From Lepisosteus oculatus (taxonomy: Eukaryota > Chordata > Actinopteri > Semionotiformes > Lepisosteidae), in contig NC_090712.1 of assembly GCF_040954835.1 (NCBI RefSeq), positions 1,621,284 to 1,685,283 of the forward strand: a DNA stretch of 64,000 nt. Reading direction: 5' to 3'. The position numbers and the translations under genes were made by a program. The notes under the pieces are model-generated. The model was not told where the DNA came from and did not search any database. It worked only from the letters and a program-made list of their open reading frames with translations. Below, piece by piece: positions 36,907-46,684 of the stretch; the first letter of the stretch is position 1, and each line of letters opens with the position of its first letter.

Positions 36907-37472
36907 TTCTGGAGGAGGTTGTCAGAACTTTCTCCTTTCCTCTCTGGGCCTATAGAGGTCATTCCCCTGAGCTGTGGCGATTCCAAATTGGATCGGTTTG
37001 TGATAAAAGATAAACAACGGACGATTCTAGAAAAGAAACAATCTGGCAATGTGGATTCACAGCGAGGGGAAATCTGGATAAATATGCTTGGCTGAGATAA
37101 GAATAAAGTTTTTGACATTAAAGAATCTGCTCCAAAGGAAGTCTCCCACAGGGCAGTTTGTTCTTGTACAATACTGGATTGTATTCATAACTTCTGTCAC
37201 AAAGATAGCTGTTCCTCAGAGACGTACTCCTCCAGCTGTGCCCTTCCACATAGTTCAGTTGAAACCGTCATTAGACAACACACACAACATCTATTCCTAC
37301 ATTCCCTGCCATGTTTTCATAACTCTCCTGCCTTGCCACCTTATCAAGTTCAAGTTCAAGTTTATTGTCATTATACTCATACACAGGTGTATGGTATAAT
37401 GAAATGCTATTTAGCTAGCTCTCAGATGATAAGTAGTACAAAAAAAACAACAATACAATTGTATAATACAGT
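36906..37472 (+). repeat. Duplicated segment, copy 1 (partner at 42150-42728)
   Basis: This block of about 570 bases matches 42150-42728 with roughly 1-2% substitutions by eye plus one 7-base difference near 37027. It comprises about 435 bases of otherwise unique sequence (36906-37342) and the non-coding 3' tail of a minus-strand LINE (37343-37472), directly followed in both copies by a 5S-derived SINE at the same position. Duplicating unique flanking DNA together with a LINE tail is not ordinary transposition. Confidence 0.85.
37343..37472 (-). mobile_element. LINE 3' tail inside duplicated segment
   Basis: Plus-strand 'caagttcaagttcaagttta' is the reverse of a (CTTGAA)n LINE ending, followed by 'ttgtcattatactcatacac' and 'aggtgtatggtataatgaaa'. 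The partner copy at 42600 continues into reverse-transcriptase sequence beyond the SINE, whereas here the LINE does not resume after the SINE. Confidence 0.7.
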
Positions 37473-38058
37473 TGTCAGCAACCATATCATCCTGCAACTC
37501 ACAACTCACAGCTGGCAGCCCACTGAAGCTCAGCAGGTGTGAGCCTGGTCAGTACCTGGATGGGAGACCTCCTGGGAAAAACTAAGGTTGCTGCTGGAAG
37601 AGGTGTTAGTGGGGCCAGTAGGGGGCGCTCACCCTGAAGTCTGTGTGGGTCCTAATACCCCAGTATAGCGACGGGGACACTATACTGTAAACAGGTGCCG
37701 TCCTTCAGATGAGATGTAAAACTGAGGTCCTGACTCTCTGTGGTCATTAAAAATCCCAGGGTGTTTCTCGGAAAGAGTAGGGGTGTAACCCCAGAGTCCT
37801 GGCCACATTTCCCATTGGCCCTTACCAATCATGGACTCCTAATAATCCCCATCTATAAATTGACTTCATTACTCTGCTCTCCTCCCCACTGATAGCTGGT
37901 GTGTGGGGAGTGTTCTGGCGCACTATGGCTGCCGTCGCATCATCCAGATGGGGCTGCACACTGGTGGTGGTGGAGGGGATCCCCATTACCTGTAAAGCGC
38001 TTTGAGTGGAGTGTCCAGAAAAGCGCTATATAAGTGTGAGCAATTATTATTATTATTA
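37473..38058 (+). mobile_element. 5S rRNA-derived SINE, full-length copy
   Basis: The head 'gaagctcagcaggtgtgagc', 'ctggtcagtacctggatggg', 'agacctcctgggaaaa' corresponds to the 5S rRNA internal control region. A central body of about 390 bases follows, with 'ctctgtggtcattaaaaatc' and 'catcatccag', then the tail 'cctgtaaagcgctttgagtg', 'gagtgtccagaaaagcgcta', 'tataagtgtgagcaatt' and (ATT)n. The head carries a small internal duplication ('aactcacaactcacag'). This is one of the most complete copies and can serve as the family reference. Confidence 0.92.
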
Positions 38059-38119
38059 AACTATGGCTGATTTGGGATAATGGCAACATCTTTAATTGTT
38101 ACACACATTATCTATAGTT

Positions 38120-38349
38120 CTTCAGGTGGGTAGCTGCGTCAGCATGCGTAGGCTGCAAAGGAACAAGTAAGAGGTTTATTCCATGCAGAAAAGAGAAGAA
38201 AATAAACACAACGTTTCAGCCATGGAGCCTTCTTCAGGTTTGGCCTTCGGCCTTCTTCCTGCATCGTGGACACCTGAAGAAGGCTCCACAGCCGAAAGTT
38301 ATGTTTACTTTCTTCTCTTTTCAGCATGGAACAAACCTATTACTTGTCT
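38120..38349. repeat. Foldback (MITE-like) element, two-armed copy
   Basis: Left arm about 38120-38240 ('caggtgggtagctgcgtcag', 'catgcgtaggctgcaaagga', 'acaagtaagaggtttattcc', 'ccttcttcaggt'). Right arm about 38269-38349 is its reverse complement ('cacctgaagaaggctccaca', 'gccgaaagt', 'tcttctcttttcagcatgga', 'acaaacctattacttg'). The short loop contains 'ggccttcggcc'. The arms can pair into a long hairpin. No coding capacity. Confidence 0.8.
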
Positions 38350-39280
38350 ATAGTTTACTATATCTATACTGTTCCAAAGAGACACCTTTTCTTTTCCTCC
38401 TTCTGCTCCTACTTGCTGTTATTATGGCCAGTTAATATGGCCTAATTCTGAAAGAAGATTGCGATCTGCACTCTTGTGCACACTGTGCATATAAAGAGTG
38501 TCAGGGAAAGGAGCCCTCCTGGCAGCTGCTTAGGGGTCAAATCATTCCGAGAAAGGAGCCTGCAGTCTGTGGAAGTACAGTAGGGGAAATAATGGAGGTC
38601 AGTCTCTGGCTGTCACAGCACAGAGATTGCAACACAACACCAGATTGTGCAACATCTACTGTGCTGCTGCTGTCTTTTACAGGAGTGTCTTATACATTTT
38701 CCTCCTGATACAAGTGCAAGACTGCGCTGCATCTGACCATCTATGTGTGTCCACAGCGTCAGTAAGAGCCCAGGACTGCTTGATGTGCAGCGTACCTAAC
38801 CCCCTGACAGCGGTCACTTCCTTACAATGTGGATCATTTCCTCTGCAGTCGCATTCCCCTGCTACTCCCTGCTCAGGGGCTCAGACTTGTCTCAGCTTCC
38901 TTTAGACAGTCCATCCAGATCTGTGCGCTGCAGGACAGTGTGCATCTGTAGTCAAATCCATAGACTTCTGACTTGTGATCCTGGGTGGAAGTTTAGGGGA
39001 TTTTCCTATCTCGAATGTTCGTTTCTTCAGGTCCGCCACATTTGTCTGACGCACTTACAGGAGAGAAAAGGCAGCTTTAGTCCTTTAGGCAGGGGTTAGG
39101 GTATCTGGACTCTTGACTCGCAGGCTAGGGGATGAAACTGAAACCCAGCTGGGAATACCCATGCTGTAGACTGTCTCTGGCTGTATAAATTGGTATAAAA
39201 ACTTTATATAAAATCAGGCAGCTATAAATTTTGGAGGTTGCTCTGAATAGGCTAAGCAAAGTTGAGCCTTGTCCGCAACC
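38350..39280. other. Gene-free sequence
   Basis: No exon or repeat recognised. Overlapping frames at 38627-39099 are chance openings in moderately GC-rich sequence. Confidence 0.4.
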
Positions 39281-39400
39281 TGAAGAAGGCAACACGGCCG
39301 AAACGTTGTGTTTTCTTTCTTCTTTTTTTCAACATGGAATAAACCTATTACTCGTTCCTTTGCAGCCTACGCATGCTGACACAGCTACCCACCTATTCTA
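39281..39400 (+). repeat. Foldback element, single-arm copy
   Basis: Reads 'cctgaagaaggcaacacggc', 'cgaaacgttgtgttttcttt', 'ggaataaacctattactcgt', 'tcctttgcagcctacgcatg', 'ctgacacagctacccacct': the complete right arm of the family, including the outer end seen only in inverted form on the left of the two-armed copies. It lies about 1 kb from the 38.2 kb copy. Confidence 0.75.
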
Positions 39401-40079
39401 ATGAATGACTTTTAAAAATGCTGCTGACTTTAGTGAACACACGGTGAGTGTCCATGATTCATTATTCATGTGAATTAACTGAATTGAAGTTTAGTGTTGA
39501 AGTACAGGCTGTACACAACTATTGAAAATCAATACCATCGTCAGGGGTTGGGAGAATATGTCTCCACCATGTTCTGCCTGGTCATATATTTTGAGTTATT
39601 TTTGAACAAAAGCTAAAAATTGAAATGATTCTAAACAAAAATCTTTCGATCAGCGCATTATCTTGGCAGCTGTCACAATACAATCACCAACTTCTCATAT
39701 GGACCAATACACAAGAGAGGGAAAAAATGGTCGAATCCAGAGCAAGTGACTCCTGATAAACTTCTGCAGTTTATGATCGTTTTATAATCTGTGTGGTGAT
39801 ACAAACATTGAAATCGAAAGTGTTGACTACTGGGTCTAAGTAAAATAGTGTAATCCACTATTACAGTCACAGGTAGCTTGTGCAAATGATTACTTTTAAC
39901 ATTAACAAGACTTTATGTGTGCGTGGGGGCGTGTAGAATTACTATGTCTAGCAATACACCATGCTCTTAAAATCAATTTTCTCTGACCACTCAATATTTT
40001 ATCAAAGAAATCCGTTATACAAGTCATTTCTAAGTCTAATGGATTATTTTTTAAAAATATATATTTTCCCACCGCTGGT
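39401..40079. other. Gene-free upstream sequence
   Basis: AT-rich unique sequence upstream of the 40.4 kb exon. No repeat or exon was seen. Confidence 0.4.
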
Positions 40080-40403
40080 GAGGAATGAGAAAGAATTACA
40101 GGGGCAGAGAGGTACTGTGTGGAGGCTGTAAACTGGATCCTGCGCTCTCTCTCTCCGCTCCAGTCGCGTCGGTGAGCTCAGAGCAGAAACCCAGCCCCAC
40201 ACGCGTCGACGTCTCATGTGCCCCTGTGTGCGAGTCAGTCATATAGGAAGTGTCGCCGTACTGCTGAAGCAAGACTTCAATCGCTTTAAAAAGCCAATGC
40301 TTGTTTTTTCTTTTTTGTTTAACTCAATTGGTCTGAGTTTTTTCCCCCGCCTTAACGCCGATCATCTGCTGTTCGTGAACAAGATTGAGGGGTTTTGAAT
40401 AAA
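40080..40403 (+). promoter_or_regulatory. Probable promoter/5' UTR of the 40.4 kb gene
   Basis: This stretch becomes GC- and CG-richer than its surroundings, with a pyrimidine run 'gcgctctctctctccgctcc' near 40143 and 'cacgcgtcgacg' near 40200. It immediately precedes the signal-peptide exon. If transcription starts near 40.1 kb, a 60-codon upstream frame (40216-40398) would end six bases before the main ATG and could reduce translation. No TATA box is obvious. Confidence 0.4.
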
Positions 40404-40491
40404 ATGAGGGACGCTGCGCTGGCCGGGAGGATCAGAGCTCTGTCTTTTTCTGTCCTCATTTCTACTTTGCTGAGGACTGTCAGCGCTATGG
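40404..40491 (+). CDS. Signal-peptide first exon of a secreted/membrane protein (EVA1C candidate), partial
   Basis: ATG (context AAAATGA) opens 29 codons plus one base: MRDAALAGRIRALSFSVLIS, then TLLRTVSAM, ending at ATGG followed by GTAAGT, a strong donor in phase 1. It has a basic N-region, a hydrophobic core (ALSFSVLISTLL) and a VSA cleavage site, as in a secretory signal peptide. No following exon is recognised up to 64000, so intron 1 would exceed 23 kb. In human 21q22.11 EVA1C (a single-pass protein with two SUEL-type lectin domains and a signal-peptide first exon) lies near C21orf62, making EVA1C the leading guess. Immunoglobulin or cytokine-receptor family first exons look alike, so the name is withheld. 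Splice-ready structure plus the CG-rich upstream support a real exon. Confidence 0.6.
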
Positions 40492-42149
40492 GTAAGTACC
40501 CTGCGTGAAGTCAAAATTGTGTCAGCGATGAAGCTGTCTGCCTGCTTGTGTTTTTTTACTTAAATGTTCAGGACACGTAAACCCGTCAGTCCTGTGTTGG
40601 GAGGGAGCCGATCCCAAAATGTATCCTTGCGTACTGTATTCGCATTCAGTGTCGTCATTGTTAATCACGGAGCGCTTACAACCTAGACAATACTTACAGG
40701 GAAAATAGGTATTTTAACTTTAAACGTACTGTTGCTATTCAGTGTCGATTCGCAATGCTGATTTTTGTTCTATGGTCTAAATGTGAATATCTACATTTCT
40801 TGGAAGCCAGAGAGGGAACCACCTCTGTTTACATGAGGTCAGTCCCAAAATAGGAGCACGTCTGTCTTAGAAACTAAGGGGAAAATGGTTGACCGGCACC
40901 ATCGCATATTATAGCTTCATAGTTTGTACGAAGGCTGTGAGGTGTTTCACTTTCCGTCGTCAAGCGCCTCGTCGGACAACCCGTCGGGCCGGTCGAAGAC
41001 CAGACAGGTGTTCAACCGAAGCGAAGCGCGGCGTCAGGAAAGACTCCGCTGTGGCCTCAGTCACGCTCGGGGGATTTCCAGCCGGGAAAACTGTTTCCTA
41101 AGATGGCCTAACCGTAAGGTCACTTAATGGAGGGGGTGTTGGCAATTTTTGTGGAAAGCGTAAATAGCTTTGTATTACTGCGAATGTGCACTGGGCGCAA
41201 TGCCCGAATTCGTCCTGTACCTGCCTGACCTACCTGCGGCGTCTGCGAGCGCCCAGCGCGAGTGAAATAGCCTCTTGTGAATACTTCCAATATATTTTAA
41301 CGAAATAGCGTTTAGGCAACGTGTTATGCTTTGTGGTATTAAACAGGTATCCCTTATCTGTTAAAAAAAAACGACATGCAATTCGGTTTAAGTGTTTCAA
41401 CAAAAGGTTTAAATGACGTGGAAACCTTCATGGTAAAGGAATTGCAAATAACGTACTGTATATATTAAATTGGAATTTGCAGTTTGGAGGCTCTTCTAAA
41501 ATGTTAACAAGGATAAATGTTGCTGAAACTTTTCCAAAATCATTGATAATGCCTGACAGTACTGTTTTACAGAATTGATTGCTGTTCTAACCATTCCCTG
41601 CACAGATTTCCTCCTGGGAGTTAACTCTATGCATTTGCGAAAGGTTATCGTGACCTTTGCATTAGCTCCTTAGAATGATAACATTCTGTTGTGTGGGAAA
41701 GAAATCTTTCCCAGGTCCCCTACAATCCAGTTCTTCAAGTTTTTTCGGCGATGGCGAATGTTGGCTTTTCAGCTGGGCAGTGTTTGAGTAACATGGCCTC
41801 CAGACTCGGTCCATTTGTCTTACAAGGGATTCTGCACAGAGCTTACAGCCTGACGTGGGGCTGTTGCCTTTACCATGTTGCTGTATTTGAAGGTTTAAAG
41901 ATAAATGCGTTTTAACTGGCAGAGTTAGAATAAGAATGTAAAAAATGTTAGTACAGGGCTCCCGTGCAGCTCAGGCAGTAACCTTTTGATAATCACGCTG
42001 TCTTTGTTCTCGAATGGTGAGCAAATGGAAAATAAGGGAGCTTTGAAATATACATATGTTGACTTTACATCGTACTGTATGGTAAAACAATAACAGTGCC
42101 TCTGTGGAGCTTGTATAGTATCAGCCGATGAGCTGTGTCTAATGAGAGG
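40492..42149 (+). other. Presumed start of intron 1, no further exon seen
   Basis: Begins with the GTAAGT donor. CG-rich to about 41270, where several frames are open by composition only (40889-41127). An AG near 41605 has no convincing coding sequence after it. Confidence 0.45.
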
Positions 42150-42728
42150 GCCTTTCTGGAGGAGGTTGTCTGCACTTTCTCCTTTCCTCTCTGGGCCTAT
42201 AGAGGTCATTCCCCTGAGCTGTGGCGATTCCAAATTGGATCGGTTTGTGATAAAAGATAAACAACGGACGATTCTAAATTCCTAGAAAAGAAACAATCTG
42301 GCAATGTGGATTCACAGCGAGGGGAAATCTGGATAAATATGCTTGGCTGAGATAAGAATTAAGTTTTTGACATTAAAGAATCTGCTCCAAAGGAAATCTC
42401 CCACAGGGCAGTTTGTTCTTGTACAATACTGGATTGTATTCATACCTTCTGTCACAAAGATAGCTGTTCCTCGGAGACTTACTCCTCCAGCTGTGCCCTT
42501 CCACATAGTTCAGTTGAAACCGTCATTAGACAACACACACAACATCTATTCCTACATTCCCTGCCATGTTTTCATAACTCTCCTGCCTTGCCACCTTATC
42601 AAGTTCAAGTTCAAGTTTATTGTCATTATACTCATACACAGGTGTATGGTATAATGAAATGCTATTTAGCTAGCTCTCAGATGATAAGTAGTATAAAAAA
42701 AACAACAATACAATTGTATAATACAGTT
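42150..42728 (+). repeat. Duplicated segment, copy 2 (partner at 36906-37472)
   Basis: Near-identical to copy 1, with one extra 'aattcct'-type 7-base stretch near 42278 and a handful of substitutions. Here the LINE tail (42600-42728) is the true 3' end of a LINE that resumes beyond the SINE at 43304. That marks this copy as the probable donor and the 36.9 kb copy as the recipient. Confidence 0.85.
42600..42728 (-). mobile_element. LINE 3' tail, separated from its coding part by a SINE
   Basis: The plus strand begins 'caagttcaagttcaagttta', the reverse of a (CTTGAA)n ending. The rest of the element lies at 43304-44190 on the other side of an inserted 5S-derived SINE. Confidence 0.7.
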
Positions 42729-43303
42729 GTCAGCAGCCATATCATCCTGCAACTCACAACTGGCATCCCACTGAAGCTTAGCAGGTGTGAGCCTGGTCAG
42801 TACCTGGATGGGAGACTCCTGGGAAAAACTAAGGTTGCTGCTGGAAGAGGTGTTAGTGGGGCCAGCAGGGGGAGCTCACCCTGCGGTCTGTGTGGGTCCT
42901 AATGCCCCAGTATATTGACAAGGACACTATACTGTAAACAGGCGCCGTCCTTTGGATGAGACGTAAAACCGAGGTCCTGACTCTGTGCTCATGAAAAATC
43001 CCAGGGCGTCTCTCGAAAAGAGTAGAGGTGTAACCCTGGCGTCCTGCCCAAATTTCCCATTGGCCCTTACCAATCATGGCCTCCTAATAATCCCCATCTA
43101 TGAATTGGCTTCATTACTCTGCTCTCCTCCCCACTGATAGCTGATGTGTGGGGAGAGTTCTGGCGCACTATGTCTGCCATCGCATCATCCAGGTGGGGCT
43201 GCACATTGGTGGTGGTGGAGGGGATCCCAATTACCTGTACAGCGCTTTGAGTGGAGTGTCCAGAAAAGAGCTATATAAGTGTAAGCAACTATTATTATTA
43301 TTA
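42729..43303 (+). mobile_element. 5S rRNA-derived SINE inserted in a LINE
   Basis: Complete head, body and tail as in the 37.5 kb copy, but with many more differences from it (about 5% by eye, including G/A changes at CG sites) than the flanking duplicated DNA shows. The element sits inside the 3' tail of a minus-strand LINE, so it inserted after the LINE. It ends in (ATT)n. Confidence 0.92.
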
Positions 43304-44190
43304 TAAAAGAAAGACAGAGACAACAGAGGCAGTATGCAAAACAACAAAAGGTATCAGGTAATGTGCAAAACAACATCAGATGTGCAATAACATACATTAA
43401 CAGAATGAAATAAAGGATAGAAAATTATGGGGAGTGAACTTATTGACGTGAGGTAGTGGTAGATTTCAATGTGTGTTTGAGATTTTGGTAAGAAAGAAGG
43501 CACTGTGAGGTTCAGATCATAGGTGAGAGAGGCAGGGAGTTTAGTAGTTTGATATTGCGAGGGTAAAAACTGTCTCTGAGTCTGGAAGTCCGGGCCCGAA
43601 TGCTCTGGTACCATTTTCCAGATGGTAGAGGGTCATACAGTCTGTAGCTGGGGTTTGTGGGGTCTTAGGGCTTTCCTCAAACTCCGTCTGTCATAAATAT
43701 CCTGTAAGGATGGGAGGGCAACCCCAGTGATGGACTGGGCAATTTTCACCACCCGCTGTAGGGCTTTGCAGTCAGCAGTACTGCAGTTGCCATACCACAC
43801 TGTGATGCAGCCTGTCAGTGTGCTTTCTGTAGTGCATCTGTAAAAGTTAGTGAGGATCTGGGGACATATTTTAGCCTTCTTCAACCGTCTTAGGAAGTAC
43901 AGGCACTGTTGCACTTTCTTGATCAGACGGGTGGTGTTGAGAGACCATGTGAGGTCCTCGGTGATATGGACGCCAAGGAATTTGAAGTTACTGACCCTTT
44001 CCACTTCAGTCCCGTTGATGTGGATAGGGGCATGTCCAGTTTGCAGTTTCCTGAAATCAACGATCAGCTCCTTGGTTTTGCTGATGTTGAGGGTGAGGTT
44101 GTACAGTATATAGCCCCACTCTGTGAAGTACCAGCGTGCAGAGGTGTGTGTCAGTACACCAGATATCCTTCTTACTTCTGAGGAATTTAG
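43304..44190 (-). mobile_element. 5'-truncated L2/CR1-like LINE, reverse-transcriptase C-terminal half
   Basis: On the minus strand a frame from about 44150 to 43633 reads LNISKTKELIVDFRK (residues just after the catalytic core), VSNFKFLGVHITEDLTWSLN, LIKKVQQCLYFLRRLKKA, ALQRVVKIAQSITGVALPSL and QDIYDRRSLRKALR. This is the thumb/C-terminal region typical of fish L2/CR1-like LINEs. After a frameshift near 43640 the expected 'LPSG..YQSIRARTSRLRDSFYP' follows in another frame (about 43620-43540), then a non-coding tail interrupted by the SINE at 43303. The endonuclease and catalytic YXDD part are absent, so the element is dead. Confidence 0.85.
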
Positions 44191-44902
44191 CAATCATGAT
44201 AACAGACACTGTGAGGTCAGATAATTCAAGGAAACTGAGGGGTTATTGCGTACTTAGAATGGCAAATTTGTTCCGAAACGTTTTGCCCAGATTCTTGTCT
44301 TGATAAGTAATTAAACTGGAAATGAATATTCTGTAAATGTATTGTTTCTTGCAAAAACAGAAAAAAAACCACAAGTTGAGTTATTAGCCATTGCCCTACA
44401 TTCTCAACGTCATTTAGGGCGGTGTTGGCACACACAAGATTAAGTAAAGATTGTTCTTAGTTTTACATGGAATGGAGCTTATCTTTAAATTCTTCAGTAA
44501 ATCTTACAGCAAACTTATTTGTTTTGCTCCACCTTCCTAGATAAGGTGTTATGCTTCATAAAACCTATGCTGTCATAGTGTACTTTGGTACTGCCTTTAT
44601 TATCCAAGTTGTTTTCAAGGTATACAGTAGCATACGTTTCCCGAACCCTTTGATAAACGTTATTGTTCTCAAATGGTCAGTTAGGCTGCTTTAGAATATT
44701 ACTTTCTTGTCTTAACTTGTATTTACATTGCATGGTAGATTCTAAATGCAGAAGCTGTTTGCCTATCAGATTATTAAGCCTTCTTCAGGCTTAGGCTGTG
44801 GAAGGATTAATGGTTTCCCTAACAAAACCTGTGAGAATAATTAGCCCGTCTAAATGTAGTCACTCTCCTATTCTCAGAGGGCTTCAAAGCCATCACATCA
44901 AG

Positions 44903-45225
44903 TTCAGGTTCAAATTTATTTGTCATTCCAGCCATATACAAGTATACACTGGAACGAAATTACATTCCTCCTGGTCCGCGGTGCAAATACAGACAGGACA
45001 CTGACAGAGACATTGTAGACAGGATACACATAGTGCCTCGTGCAAATAGTGCAAATTACTAAGGCTAATGCATAATACAATGTACACAACACACTGGGTG
45101 GATTTAAACCCTGTTTCTGGAATTGGAGTGGGTGCAGCAGGCGGATCTGTGCCCGTGCTGCAGTGATCAGGCCCTCAGGGGTCTGCCCGTTAGTCAGCAG
45201 CACAGACCTGGGCTCCACAATGTGT
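44903..45225 (-). mobile_element. LINE 3' non-coding end
   Basis: The plus strand starts 'atcaagttcaggttcaaatt' and 'tatttgtcattccagccata', then 'tacaagtatacactggaacg', 'aaattacattcctcctgg'. This again is the short tandem tail plus 'TTTATTTGTCATT' layout of LINE ends at 6.3, 27.7 and 42.6 kb, but with different downstream sequence. On the minus strand it ends at 'ctgtgctgctgactaacggg', 'cagacccctgagggcctgat'. No reverse-transcriptase coding remains. Confidence 0.6.
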
Positions 45226-45990
45226 CACGTCTGAAAGACAACCCTCATTTCCCGTGTCTCTTCATGGGGTTACAGTAGTGAGGTAAATGTCACGTGTTGT
45301 GGGCTGCTGACATTTCCCTTTCAGTGTATGACACGTCTGCTTGTGTGTTCGCTGTAGAAAAGAGGTCACAGTGGGCATGCGATTTCTCCAGCATTCCTCC
45401 CTCTGCTCAGGGCTTTTGACGGCTCCTTTTTTGATTTATTGGTAGTTTCAGTTTATATCGCATCATGAACCAGTCAGAACCAGTCAGTATTTGATTAAAT
45501 ACTGTGGTCGGAGGGAATATTATTTGCTTTATATTCAGGATGAGATGGGGGTCTTTACATGCAGGGAGTAGAAGAGATGGGGTCTGTAAATGTCTGTAAT
45601 TACACAATAATAGCAGCTCATGTCTGTCCAGTAAGCGATTTCAGCTCCTCAGGCAGGAGAGAGGAACCAACCTCCTCAGCCCAAACAAATAGATTTACAG
45701 CGAATAACAAGGAGATCACTAGCGTACTTGTTCAAGCTATCCTTGCAGATTCATTTGCAATGGAAATCATCAGGCAGGCAAATATTTTAAATGTCTGCAC
45801 GTGAAAAAAGAAAAATGCCATAGGAAGAGATAATGGATAATGCAGTAGATAAATTGTTGTGAAACTAATAAACTTTTAATTCAACATAGTACAGGAATAT
45901 TTCCAAAAATAAAGTTATGCAAAGTTAAAACCAACTGGGCAAGCCCAGAAACTAATCCCCAGTTCTTTACCTAGTCACCAAACCTGGTAG
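45226..45990. other. Gene-free intron-like sequence
   Basis: No exon or named repeat recognised. Confidence 0.4.
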
Positions 45991-45997
45991 ACAAAAC

Positions 45998-46060
45998 TCA
46001 GTTTTGGAGAAATGTAATTAAAAATTACAGAATGATTTATAACCATCTCATACTGTATGT
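45998..46060 (+). repeat. Local duplication unit A, copy 1
   Basis: The words 'cagttttggagaaatgtaat', 'taaaaattacagaatgattt', 'ataaccat' recur at 46470-46530. Unit A copies therefore bracket unit B copy 1. Confidence 0.65.
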
Positions 46061-46095
46061 TCTTATTCATTATATGATTTGTAACATGGATCTGA

Positions 46096-46455
46096 TGTAA
46101 GGCTTGGTGACGTGTTTCTTTATTCATGGTACAGTACGTTACATTTCCAACATAGTGTTTTTATCCACTTTTTATTTCAATATGATATTTTTTAGTATAT
46201 TTTTCAGTATAGGGGTGGAAATGTATTCAGGTCTTTAACATTTGTCAGGTAATATGTTTGAAAATAACCGCACCATAACAGGAAACTAAGCTTGGAAGAT
46301 CCATAGTCAGATATCAACAGAGGGTTTCTGTGAATTTGCAGCACAAAGAACTGATACAGAGTGATTAACAAGGAAATAAATGCAATAGCTATGTACTGTC
46401 GGTTCAGTTCTTAGCAGTGAAGACTCAAGATCCTCTGATTTACGAAAAATCATCA
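46096..46455 (+). repeat. Local duplication unit B, copy 1
   Basis: Shares a collinear run of words with 48378-48720, including 'ggggtggaaatgtattcagg', 'ggaaactaagcttggaagat', 'ccatagtcagatatcaa', 'caaagaactgatac' and 'ggttcagttcttagca', with small indels and about 10-15% differences by eye. The sequence fits no family I know. Confidence 0.8.
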
Positions 46456-46467
46456 AGCTTTTTTTTG

Positions 46468-46532
46468 ACGATTCTCGGTTTTGGAGAAATTTAATTGAAA
46501 ATTACAGGATGATTTGTAGCCATATTGTATAC
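46468..46532 (+). repeat. Local duplication unit A, copy 2
   Basis: Reads 'cggttttggagaaatttaat', 'tgaaaattacaggatgattt', 'gtagccat', matching unit A copy 1 about 470 bases upstream. The pair suggests an old tandem duplication. Confidence 0.65.
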
Positions 46533-46684
46533 TGGTGTTGCAGATTAACAGCATACCTCATCTGCTTTTAGATGCCACCTCTGGGATGCCACAACATGAT
46601 AATCAGGATAGAAAAGAGTGGCCTAAACATCTCTGAAGCCACAACAACACAGGAGGATGGAATGTAGGAGCCCAGGTAGAAACA

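Noticed and set aside
37490..37600. Possible 5S rRNA gene
   Set aside because: The similarity covers the internal promoter but the sequence is diverged and fused to a SINE body repeated elsewhere in the window.
41600..41680. Splice-acceptor-like 'ccctgcacag' as a second exon of the 40.4 kb gene
   Set aside because: The following sequence has no lectin-type or other domain pattern and no matching donor; too weak to call.
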